Shown here: piece by piece, positions 22,981 to 64,000 of the stretch | Layout: each line of letters begins with the position of its first letter | Numbering within the stretch: position 1 is the stretch's first letter | Assembly: GCA_030248195.1 (NCBI GenBank) | Contig: JASAND010012869.1 | Span: 1 to 64,000, forward strand | DNA: 64,000 nucleotides | Direction: 5' to 3' | Source: Trissonchulus latispiculum | Taxonomy: Eukaryota; Nematoda; Enoplea; Enoplida; Ironidae | The notes under the pieces: generated by a model | What the model saw: the letters and a program-made list of their open reading frames with translations, nothing else | What the model was told of the DNA's origin: nothing | Databases searched by the model: none | Program-made: the position numbers and the translations under genes

Positions 22981-24105
22981 GTCAGGGCAGGGAAAACACA
23001 CCCGAAAAGATGGGGAGAAAAACATACCTACCCATAGAACTAAAGGTAGAAGAGATAGAGAACGAGTATATAGCGCAAGCCGCAAATGAAAGCGCTATTT
23101 TTTTACAGCAAAACCATACCCATAAGGTTGGTATGGGCCAAAGCGGTCTATTCTGACAGTGTTCCAAAGTTGAACCCTTAAAACACCTCTAAAACCTAAG
23201 AAACTTTAAATTTTGCTAAGCTTATTTCTGGACACCTATAAGGAAAACTTAGCTAGTCTTTGGCATAGGGGTATATGTGGACCCCCTCTAGCGTTTGATA
23301 TAGACGGCAGCTTTCTACCTTTTGTGAAGGCTGAGTAGTGGGTGTGTTTTTCTCCCCTCTGATTTTGACCCCTCAGCGGGAAAAACACACCCCCAATTTT
23401 TACAAATAGTCCAGTATATATGTAGTTCTGAGCAATATTGATGCTCTTGAACGATTAAGCGGATTTTCTTTTGTAATTCTGGTTACTTAGAGCTTCTAAT
23501 AGCTCATAAATTAAGGATGAAGAATTTGCTGCATCATTGTGCCAGGTTCATATGTTTACATAGCAAAATTCTATAAATTTTAAATAACTTAAAGAAATTG
23601 CAATTTAACGGCAAAAACAACTTAAATAATGATAAACATAAACAATGACATTTGCAAGTGTTTTGGTATATTTATCTTTGTTTGAGTGCCGTTTTTGTTG
23701 CGATATCCGATCATTTCATGGGTTCAGGAGCCTTGACGTAAAATGCATCTGACTGTGTCTAATAAGCAGCTTTCTCTGAAAACAAAGTGCACCATGTTGT
23801 TTAGCATGGCCAAAAATGTACAACCAACCTTTAATGTGTAACAATTCGTGTCCAGCGGATCACCTGGGATTATTTTTAGTACCATGTTTCTCCCCCGTTG
23901 GTGTGTTTTTCCCCAACTTGCGGGGAGAAAAAACACAGACAAACTCGATTATTGCTACTGATGTACAAGGGATCAGGCGGATTTCTATACATGAATCGAT
24001 AGAACTAGGAGCGATATACACCGTGGTACAAACGCAAGCTCTCTCAGCCTTAAGTCAAAAAGTTACAGCCTTAGTTCCGTATATGTGTTTTTTCTCCGCC
24101 CTGAC
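22981..24105. mobile_element. TA-flanked inverted-repeat element, 1125 bp
   Basis: The left end GTCAGGGCAGGGAAAACACA and right end TTTTTCTCCGCCCTGAC are imperfect inverted repeats, with TA outside both (22979-22980, 24106-24107). The TA duplication suggests a Tc1/mariner-type non-autonomous element. Two internal segments (about 23340-23395 and 23885-23935) repeat the AAAACACACC motif in opposed orientations. Confidence 0.75.
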
Positions 24106-24107
24106 TA

Positions 24108-25066
24108 ACGTATTACGTATATAATTTCCAAACTTAGCCCATGCTCATTAATATCGCCTTATTATATATATACCTCAGTAAACACTGTTTTTGATAATTC
24201 CAATGTTCTGATATAACATTATTACCACGTGCCCGTGATATTTTTCTATTTTTCCGATGCTTCGAAAAACCCAAATACACTTACTTAACATACCCCACCT
24301 GCTATGCCTCTTGGAGAAAGGTTGTAAATAGTGCAAAATCGTCGGAAGAGCTCATAGAACAAATATTAGAGCATAGAACAACTCATTGTAAATACCGTCA
24401 AAATACCCTTAGGACTATTTTTCATTTTTTCGTCATGCCTAGCACAAACCTATATATAAGCACTTTGTAAAAATGTCCAAAAACGTATATAGAGACTGGC
24501 CAAAGTCATCCCTGTTCCTAAGCCGAAAACGTTCCGTCGCAGATTCAAAGCTTTCGACCGATATATCTCAGCTTCTTTCTGGCTAGCTAAGCTGCTCAAA
24601 AGGCTCATCCTGGTCCAACTATCACATCTGCTATCGGGTGGTCCAAGCCACAGCGTAGGGGCCCACGTGTAACCAACGGGAATCCAACCACAATAGGAAC
24701 TTACCGAGTTTTGGTTTTGTGGTTTTGAGCAATTTTTCCGACACCGTGTTGAGACTTGTCCGAGGATGGTTTTGGTTTTCTTCTGGCTAGCGTTCTGGCC
24801 TCTTCATCAGATAAGGTTATGTAACGCTAGCGGATATAATTATGTTGCTGAGGTTTTTTATTTGTTATGTGCCAAATTTGGTTTGAAGAGGTCCAAATAC
24901 GTCAGAGATCTGACTCTGGTTGTTTGGCAACTTTGACACTTTTTAGGAATTTGACAACCTTTTTAGGAATTTGACCGTGCCAATAAGTTTTTGTTTTTGC
25001 TATTTTTCCTATGTTCCATACTTTAGATCCCGTATATACCATTTATACAATGACACACACAGACAG

Positions 25067-25100
<34 letters not shown>

Positions 25101-25209
25101 ACGCACACACACACACACGCACATACACACATACGCACACACACACACATACGCACATACACACATACGCACACATACGCACATACACACATACGCACAT
25201 ACACACATA

Positions 25210-25241
<32 letters not shown>

Positions 25242-26286
25242 GTAGGCTTATTGTGTAGATTTTATGTGCATGTTTGGTTCCGAATAATTGATTCAATCTT
25301 CATGATTTTTCGCCCTCCCGTTTTTTCTGCTAGTCTGTAGTTTTTGTCATTGGGTCTCAAGCCTGACTACCCTGCCTAGTTTAGTTTGTTCTTCCTCCAA
25401 GTCAATATCCACATTTCTGCCATTTTCTCCAGAATAAGCGCATGCCTTTCCCTTTATGCTTTTCTTCTTCAAGACTATATTACGTACTGGAGTACACGTA
25501 TATACGTACGTATATGTGCAGTTGTGCTGAAAAGCCATGTTATATGAGCACTATGTTTTGCATGTGCTTAGCATAAGTAAAACTTCGCCCTGTCCATCCC
25601 ATGGGCATAAGAACTGATACAATGGACATTCCGCCTGTGTCAGCGCGTGTGTCAAATTTTCTGCATAAAGCACCTAATGACATGTCGTCGCCGTGTATGC
25701 GTATACGTACATGTATATTCATGGTCTGTTATATATATTTTATTCATATACGTACGTTAAACACTTTTACTACTAAGAATAGCTAGCCCCTAGCTTTCCC
25801 GCCATGTGTTTTTTTACATTTTCACGGTGTTCGGTAATTATTATGAGCACTAACGAACAATAATGTATAAAAATGGGAGTCAGTTGCATTCACAGCTGCA
25901 GAAATAATGTGGACATAAAGACATATATAATTATGTATTTTAAACAAACAAACGGGCTTATTCAGTAAAAAACCCCTAATCAGTGATAAAACATTTGCAG
26001 AACTAGATTACATAGAGTTGACAAAAACTACTGACTGACGTGTATCCGTCCAACGGCTTAAATAATTTCTACCGTCAAACATTTTGCTTGAAAGTCACCA
26101 GGAACAATATTTTTGGGCCAATATGCTTAATGTCTAAACAACCGCTGGTTGAGTTGCAAACAGAGGTGAGCTTGCTTGCCTTTATCATGAGCATGACATG
26201 GTCTGGGTTTGGATTCCAGGTTAGTGTTACTGTTTGAGCATGTTTGATTTGTATACGTACGTAATTTGTTTTCTCTGTGTTTGCAG
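24108..26286. other. Region between WASHC3 and HEATR5B
   Basis: Mostly AT-rich non-coding sequence with one large microsatellite. A GAG|GTGAGC donor-like site at 26165-26170 could end an untranslated exon of HEATR5B, whose first coding exon is preceded by a splice acceptor. No WASHC3 3' exons were recognised. Confidence 0.5.
25052..25241. repeat. AC-rich microsatellite with GC and AT interruptions
   Basis: About 190 bases of alternating purine-pyrimidine sequence, mainly (AC)n with regularly spaced ACGC and ACAT steps. Open frames on both strands here are Thr-His or Val-Cys artefacts. Confidence 0.95.
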
Positions 26287-26306
26287 ATTGAAAGTGCAAA
26301 GAAGTG

Positions 26307-57824
<31,518 letters not shown>

Positions 57825-58390
57825 GTAATGGAAACATTGTTGTCAGATGATGTTTTATTCATTAGTTATAGTACCGTCGTTGTAATAACAATCGTATTAT
57901 TAATCAAAATAAACAGAAAATGGTTTAGATTCCTGTTCGTGTCAGATGAGTAATGTTTGTGGTGAATAAATCATCACATTATGTCAATATTTACCAAAAG
58001 GAGCCAACCCAGGTATCCGTCCTTAACTGATCGGTAAATGTGTATTACTACGGCAGAAAGGTTACAGACGTCTGCTCTGGCTTAATCTGTAGGTTGGAGT
58101 TCACTCCAGGGACTTCTTTATTACTGGGAATCCAGGATATCGAAACTATGATTAAGGACTTTTGGGGATAGTGTTATCGGATTATGATATCAAATAACAA
58201 ATTTCCATGTTTATTAATCAAGTATATATAGTCTTATCATTAGTTCAGTTCAAAAATAGTTCAAACAAAATAGTCCAACAGTTCAAGCAAAAGAAGTATG
58301 TACATGATTAACTACTTAACACCGACAAGCACTTTGTGATATGCAATCTGTTGAAAAAAAATTGTAATATCAGATAAATAAAGACTCTGT
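57825..58390. other. Region between HEATR5B exon 23 and the DEG/ENaC stop codon
   Basis: AT-rich DNA expected to hold the start of the next HEATR5B intron on + and the 3' UTR of the channel gene on -. No exon was recognised. Confidence 0.5.
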
Positions 58391-58788
58391 TCACAGTGTG
58401 TCCAACAGCCCTTGGGATGTGGCACCGAAACAGGCTGATCGATCAATATCATCAATACCGCCGCGATGATTGCCCGGAACTGGGACCAGCGGGCTGGTAC
58501 TCCGATAGTCCGGGCAGGCATAACGATAGAGTCGAATTTGACTGGTAGAGCCACCGGGTCGAACAGGCGTCCGATAGGCACTGTCTCGACTGTTGTAGTA
58601 GTTGCTTTTGGGCCCTCCGGATCTTCCTGTGGAAACAGTACCATTGTTTTGCCGAAAACAATTGGACTGTAGAAGACAGGGTGGTTTCAGACGGCAGCCC
58701 AATTTGTCCAGAATAATCTGCAGGCCGCAGACCAGTACCTGAAAGATGGTGAGAATGGAGCCGCCAACCCAGAGACCCAGTTGGCCAC
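58391..58788 (-). CDS. DEG/ENaC exon 6 (residues 546-677)
   Basis: It encodes the second membrane helix with the G-x-S filter, then a ~100-residue cytoplasmic tail rich in Gly, Ser, Arg and Tyr, ending GLLDTL before the stop at 58391-58393. The GLG-LWVGGSILT phasing continues directly from exon 5. Confidence 0.93.
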
Positions 58789-61700
58789 CTGAAATAATTA
58801 CATTAACTGCTGAATTATTACGACGTATAGTTTGAAGGGATAGTACTAAGCAAACTGCTTTGAGAATTAGTTAATAGGTTTGGAACTACTTTTAGATGGA
58901 TCATCAACATTGTGTTAATTTAATGGGACACTTCTGGGCTTATTCTAGTGGGGGGGGGTGAGGGGCCCCCCATAAACACCCTTCCCCCCCCCATAATCTC
59001 CCCCCCAAAAATCGCCCCCCCCCAAAAAGTGGGTGTCCCTTTTGCTACCAAATTGTGCCCTGAAAAAAACGCTCAGAAGGCCAAATTTTCAAAAATTTTC
59101 CGGCTTCGCCGGACATTTTTACTCAATTTTTGCCCTTTTCAACACTAAATCTGCTTATTTTTGCTATAAAAATCAACTTTTATAGTATATGCCAGAAAAA
59201 TAGCGTTATTTTTAGCATATTTTTCGAAATATTTCCCTACCCCCCCAAAAAATTCCTTGCCCCTCGGACTTTTGGGGGGGCCCCCCCAAGAAAAAATCCC
59301 TAGAATAAGCCCAGCACTTTTTATTTACATCTGACTGGATCAGGTTGGTGTTGTCATCAGATGGCTATAATAAAAGTTGTAATTTACTGTTTGGCATTGT
59401 TATCATCATCACTTACCTAAGTTGGCAATAAATGTATCTGGCGTTTTGGTTGGAAAGTGTTTTATTAGTTTGTATTCCAGCCTCTCAAAGAATACATCTA
59501 TGATTATGGTATCGTGCATGTTTTCATAGTCTGATTCGGACTAAAAATAACAGAACGACATTATCGTTGAGTTACGCTTGTGCATTTTCTGAAATACCAA
59601 TCTAACGATGACTTATAGACAAGCCTAACCTAGTATAAATTCCGCCCATAGCTTGTAGTTTAGGAAAAGACAACCTGCAGTTTCGAGTTCACGTAATAAA
59701 TTCTTGTTACGAACTGCAGTCTATTCTGTATTTTCTTGTCAGTATCTTAAATCTTCGGGAAACGTAGTCGTTTTTCTTGCAGAAAGTCTCGTAAGGTCTC
59801 GATTACATTACCATACATTAGATACTTACTTACTACTTATATGAAAGCAGTAAAATTGAAAAAACATTTAATTATATACTGTTGCTCCATGTGCAACGTA
59901 CGTGAAAGAAATGACGTATTGTGGGGGACGGAATTGAGGCATAGGATACGGCAGTGGAATATTGCCAGTAGGAGCAGAGTGGCTTACACTTTTGCTGACA
60001 GTCTTTGATTAAGTTTTGATTGGTATGGAAACTGGCATGCGTTGTTGGAATGAGACAGGTATAGAATTCCCTGGTTGTGCAGGCTGGCAAGCTTAAAGTA
60101 CATTAGATAAAAGTATACACCTGTTGACTGTTGTGGATATATAATTGCAGTTGCTTTATGTTTACTTGTTTGTCTGGATGTGCAGAAAATTACTGAAGAA
60201 TGTCTCAAATATTTTCCTTTTTATTTTGAAAATTTAGAACACTTCTGCTTATTGATTGAATTGCAATTTCTAAAGATAACTACAGGTTTTTAGATCATTG
60301 TTCTCACTCCTTACAGGGTATTTTTTAGGGATTTCTTTCGTGGGCGGGGCTTCCGGGGGGGGGGGGATTTTTTTGTATAAATGAGCCAAAAAATGGTATT
60401 TTTGGCGTATTTTGCATGGTGAAACGCTAAAAGTTCTCAAAAATGCCAGAATTTAAGCTAAAAATAGCTATTTATACGAAAAAATCTTCGGCGAAGCCGA
60501 AAAATTTTAGAAAATTTGCCTATTTTTGGCAAAAATTTGGGCACCCAAAAAATCCCGGGGGGAAGCAAAACTCCCGGGAGGGGACGATTTCGGGGGGAGG
60601 CATTTTCGGGGGGGGGGAGGTCATTTTCGGGGGGCCGTCCATGTATACCCATGTATACCCTGTATAAAGGAGATACATAAAATTGGAAGTTGCACCATGA
60701 CAACAACTCTTTGTAAATCAATCGAAGCTGAACTCCTTATGCGGTCTTTCTTCTAGCCTCTGTCAATTACACTGAGTAAAGATGTTGCTCAAAGAGCCTC
60801 CACCCCCATAACTATGGGAATATGACTAAGCTTTAACTTACTTCGATTCTAGACTAGCTACATGGCTACAGTTGCATTCTTTGTGACCGTTGCCAAAAAT
60901 GCACTCAGCAAAGCACTGTACTCTAGAGTAGTTGCTGGACGGCGGAAGACACTCGTAGCGGGGCGGGTCATTAATAAATTCGTATTTTGTGGCCGTCACA
61001 GGGATTAGTGAATGAGTGCCTGACGGTAGAAAGGCCAGGTCGTAGTCTAGTCCTCTGTCCTTTTCTACCAGCTTGACAGCAACTCCTGGAAAATAACCAA
61101 TTACATGTATTGGATAACTATTTTTATATTAGAGTTTCTCCATGTCCAAAATACGGGGTAGCGAACTAAACGGGTCTAAAGATGCTAAATAGACTAAGAC
61201 TGTGAAACTCTTACGCTATCATGTACTAAATTACATGCTTTCATACAAATGTGTGTCTGCTCGCTGATTCGCTAATTAGCATTATTCTTACGATAGGTAA
61301 TTTAGTAGTAATTGCAATTAATTAATTATAACTTTAATTAGGTTAATGCAATTAAAAAACTATTTCGACAACTTTTTAGCGTTTTTCTGCTCTTTCTAAT
61401 GATATTAAAATTGTTGGAGACTACATTCTTTTAACGAATTTTTGTTCTGTGCAATAATTTTTTATCATTGGACAGAGCAGAAAAATGCTACAAAGTTGTC
61501 GAATTAGTTTTTTAATTGCATTAATCTAATTAAAGTTATATATAATTAATTAGTTACATTTACTAATAAATTAAATTAAATTAATAAATTAAAGTAAGTC
61601 TTAGTAAGCTGAAGGCTAATTAGCAAATCAGCGAGCAGCCACTTGTATGAAATCATGTAATTAGTGTAAGATGGGACATCCCCAACTTTCGGAAGGGGGC

Positions 61701-63366
61701 AAGGGTCCGGCGATAACGAACCGAGCATGTCAAGAATGTTTAATACATGCTAGCGTATAAGTTTCATCCTCTTATTCTGTTATGTACTGTTGCTAAAATT
61801 AGTTAATGATTAAAGATTAATTACATTGCTTCTTTAATTATGTGGGATGGAAGCTCAGAAAAGTGTGAACTACATAAGCATATTTGAACTAAGATTTGCA
61901 GTTTATTGCTTTCGCTCGATTTTAAGTTTCTTTTACCTTTTTCCAACAGATCACTGACCTTGATTGTGCAGATTGTTGATGGCTGGTGTGTAGTCATCTG
62001 TTGGCAGAGTTACTAAGACTGTCAAACCAAATCCAAATCCGGCTGCCATTTGTGGTGGTCCTGACAGCCTGTAGCACATTCCCACTGAAGTCATGACCCT
62101 CTGAGCCGTTTCACAGCAATTGGTCTTACCAGCATTTGTGACACAGTATTTTATCAGGGATGTGCAGTTCACACTGGCGTTATATCTAAAAATTTAATCA
62201 TGTGCAGAGCAATTACTACAGATTAGCATAAATTATCTCCGAGAGAATTTTAACGGAGGAGGAGCGAAGCACAAAAATGGCTGGTTACACAAACTTAGAC
62301 TTCCTTTTTAGCACGCAAGAGGGTGGCCCGGACTTCTGGAAACGTAGCTGGAAATAGGTGTTAATGTAAAATCAAAGAAGACTATTGCTTTGCTGTGTAA
62401 AGTAGAAATTATTTAGCATTGTTTGTTCGATTATATATTTGTTTGACTTACACAGCTGCCGAAGATTTAAGTTGCATAGGCTGCATACACTTACACGAAA
62501 TCTGTAAAAGTAGTATTGAGCTTGGACAGCAGCTGTTGCAGTTCGATCTCATCAGTACTATTCTCGCTCATGTCCGGCAGTTTAATGTTCTGCTGGAAGG
62601 AATAGATTTTCCCACTGAAACCAAAGGCCAGTTCAATGTAGTGCGTCAGATTTGTGCTGACATTATTTTCTTGCATAAATTGCCGGCTGAACCGATTGAA
62701 CGGGCAGATGACCAGATCAGGCAATCTGGGACTGTTGAGCTCCCGAACCAGATAGCTCACAGCTACTGGCGACGACACATAGGCTAGCACAATGGCACAG
62801 CACCCGTAAATGCTGGCACTCAGCGCAGCAACAAACGCCACCAGCCAGAACGTACGTACGGCATTGTTTTCGGCCAGATAAATGTCCAGCACCCCATGTA
62901 GGGTACACTTTTCCAGAAACCGCAGCAGTAGACTTTGCTGAAATGAGCGCTGATGACGCCTGGTGGCGGCAAACTGTCTCCGGTGCAACGACAGCCGAGG
63001 ATTATGTGGGCTGCCCTGGTCCCTGGTGCTGTAGTCTTGCGGTGAAATTGAATTGGTATCACTGTCTCCTGCCGGCTTCAGTCGACAGTTACAGTTATTG
63101 GTAGCGTAGAGTAGATTGTTTCCTGGACACCCGTCGCCTCCGCCTATACCGTTTGGAGTGTAGCAGGCACTGTTTGTGGCAACAATTGTAGTGGTAACAA
63201 AGGCAGGCGAGGGATAGGTCTGCTTGTTGACCCGATATAGGGATTTTCCTTTGCAGCACAGCCCGTCCAGCTGGGAACGTTTTCGTTTTCGCCACGGTTT
63301 GAGAATGGATTGTCGTTTGGGCTTGGCATCACCCCAGGGCGAGTAATTGTTGGATGATAGTTCCAT
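58391..63366 (-). CDS. DEG/ENaC family (amiloride-sensitive type) sodium channel, 677 residues, six exons
   Basis: DEG/ENaC proteins form trimeric Na+-selective channels in the plasma membrane, gated by protons, peptides or mechanical force depending on the member. Exons in transcript order: 62495-63366, 61959-62185, 60842-61085, 59902-60070, 59417-59540, 58391-58788; all phases agree. Residues 1-155 are a long Arg/Ser-rich cytoplasmic head. The gating His-Gly motif is at 157-158, the first membrane helix at about 172-197, and LPDLVICPFNRFS follows. The cysteine-rich extracellular domain spans exons 2-4, including CFAEC...CNC and CQQKCKPLC. The second helix starts GGQLGLWVGGSIL at 546, with the G-x-S selectivity filter at 554-556. 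Start: the ATG at 63366 is the first in frame. Key residues are all present, so it looks functional. The subfamily and ligand cannot be told. Confidence 0.95.
58934..59314 (+). mobile_element. CTGGGCTTATTC-family MITE in DEG/ENaC intron 5, 381 bp
   Basis: Perfect 15-base ends and a 5-base duplication CACTT (58929-58933, 59315-59319). The internal sequence is close to the copy at 20629, including TTCCGGCTTCGCCGG and the GCCCCTCGGAC block, so it is a young copy. Confidence 0.93.
59417..59540 (-). CDS. DEG/ENaC exon 5 (residues 505-545)
   Basis: It encodes IIIDVFFERLEYKLIKHFPT, the beta-strand and helix leading to the second membrane helix. Bounded by TTTTTAG and TTAG|GTAAGT. Confidence 0.92.
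59902..60070 (-). CDS. DEG/ENaC exon 4 (residues 448-504)
   Basis: It encodes EFYTCLIP and DCQQKCKPLCSYWQYSTAV followed by SYASIPSP. This is the end of the cysteine-rich domain and the Y..S.S..P segment. The acceptor CAACCAG joins in the right phase and the donor is CAC|GTACGT, phase 0. Confidence 0.9.
60314..60662. mobile_element. TA-flanked MITE in DEG/ENaC intron 3, 349 bp
   Basis: Short inverted ends CAGGGTAT and ATACCCTG with TA outside both. The interior has G runs and a CGGCGAAGCCG palindrome like other local MITEs. A matching left end lies at about 19616. Confidence 0.6.
60842..61085 (-). CDS. DEG/ENaC exon 3 (residues 367-447)
   Basis: It encodes LAFLPSGTHSLIPVTATKY and YSRVQCFAECIFGNGHKECN. 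This corresponds to the PG...I.V and YS...C...C cysteine-rich blocks. It ends TCGAA|GTAAGT in phase 2. Confidence 0.93.
61209..61670. repeat. ~460 bp imperfect foldback in DEG/ENaC intron 2
   Basis: The two halves are inverted copies. CTGCTCGCTGATTCGCTAATT, CTTTAATTAGGTTAATGCAA and CGACAACTTTTTAGC on the left pair with matching complements on the right, almost to the centre near 61445. It is probably a foldback-type element; no coding content. Confidence 0.78.
61959..62185 (-). CDS. DEG/ENaC exon 2 (residues 291-366)
   Basis: It encodes NCTSLIKYC and VGMCYRLSG followed by GFGFGLTVLV. These match the family's G.CY and G...GL.L blocks in the extracellular domain. Phase 1 end at CAAG|GTCAGT. 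Confidence 0.92.
62495..63366 (-). CDS. DEG/ENaC exon 1 (residues 1-290)
   Basis: It contains the cytoplasmic head with basic clusters (KPWRKRKR), FLEKCTLHG with the His-Gly motif, the first membrane helix and the start of the extracellular domain. It ends TTCGT|GTAAGT in phase 2. An AG acceptor-like CTACAG lies nine bases before the ATG. Confidence 0.93.
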
Positions 63367-64000
63367 TAAGAAATGCTGTAGCTTAACGCATACAATACAC
63401 ACTGCTTTATTATAAAATGTGAAAATAAAAATATTGCGTTAAAAGATAGAGATGCAAATATATACGTAATTTTTGTGGTAAAAAATCAAAATATATATAT
63501 ATATATATATACCAATAATTAAAAACAGTGAAGATATAATTGCAAATGATTCGGAAAAGATTGCTGTTTATTCATTATATACTTTATCATTTTGCGTTAA
63601 AAAACTAAACATTTGTTTTTATCAGGTTAAATAGTTTCAATGATGTGGTGTATACTACTCTCGTGTAAGATTGAACATTCGATATACTTTTGCATAGGTT
63701 ATCGAGCCACTCAATTCCCGCCTATTATCTGAGAAAAAATGTTGAAAACGTAAAATGGGCACATTGAAAGATAAATATGGGAGGCTGACTTTTCCCTTTG
63801 CAAGTAATTGCTTTAAAATTGCAGACATTCAGTCGTCGACCTGTCACGATTTAGACATTGCTGTCTGATGATAAGTTGTCTTTTTACCAGCCGACTGCAA
63901 AAACGACTAAATAAACCAGAAGGTTTGAAGCTCTAAGATAAAGTTTCATTAATGTGTTGTAGAGGCATATATTTCTTCTTTTTTAATGATGGGCGCTTGC
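63367..64000. other. Upstream region of the DEG/ENaC gene
   Basis: AT-rich, with a short (AT)n microsatellite at about 63491-63511. No promoter element or further gene is identified with confidence. Confidence 0.5.

Noticed and set aside
24971..25340. His/Thr-rich and Val/Cys-rich ORFs
   Set aside because: They are translations of the AC microsatellite on both strands.
63367..63402. Upstream GTG at 63402 as start of the DEG/ENaC protein
   Set aside because: GTG is not expected as a start in an animal gene. The first in-frame ATG is at 63366.

Overview
This window is eukaryotic DNA from an intron-rich, transposon-rich animal, most likely an invertebrate. Three spliced genes are recognisable. 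They have GT-AG introns with consistent phases, and one is a DEG/ENaC channel, a family that is essentially metazoan. I cannot resolve the phylum from the sequence.

Layout. 1-7560 is a tandem array of five 1.4-1.8 kb units, each carrying the left end of a TTAA-flanked inverted-repeat transposon; only the last unit has the right end. 7561-11993 holds a decayed CR1/L2-like LINE whose ORF2 is split by a 918 bp TTAA-flanked element. 11994-21014 is gene-free and packed with short elements rich in G and C homopolymers, including a ~540 bp foldback, two small hAT-type elements and several copies of a family with CTGGGCTTATTCTAG ends and 5 bp target duplications.

Genes. The first two exons of a WASHC3 (CCDC53) homologue lie at 21144-22381 (+). 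Its 3' half was not found. Twenty-three coding exons of HEATR5B run from 26307 to 57824 (+) and encode the first 1144 residues; the C-terminal half is not in the window. On the minus strand, a complete six-exon DEG/ENaC channel of 677 residues spans 63366 to 58391. It is either the 3' neighbour of an incomplete HEATR5B or nested antisense in its next intron. WASHC3 and HEATR5B homologues both act in endosome/TGN trafficking (WASH complex and AP-1/aftiphilin/p200 complex). Their adjacency may be chance.

Mobile DNA in the HEATR5B introns. Introns 1, 6 and 14 carry a family that starts with a perfect terminal hairpin, contains a ~149 bp minisatellite and ends in GGAGCATTTT...CTTGT. In two copies its 3' part is a segment flanked by 187 bp inverted arms, and the segment is flipped between copies that share the same left flank. 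An RTE-like LINE with an intact reverse transcriptase frame and an 11 bp target duplication sits in one satellite. A hAT-type element with 13 bp ends and an exact 8 bp duplication is nested in a TTAA element in intron 16. Two TA-flanked elements and further TTAA elements are also present. The transposon families, and particularly the flipping arms, are the least expected content of the window.
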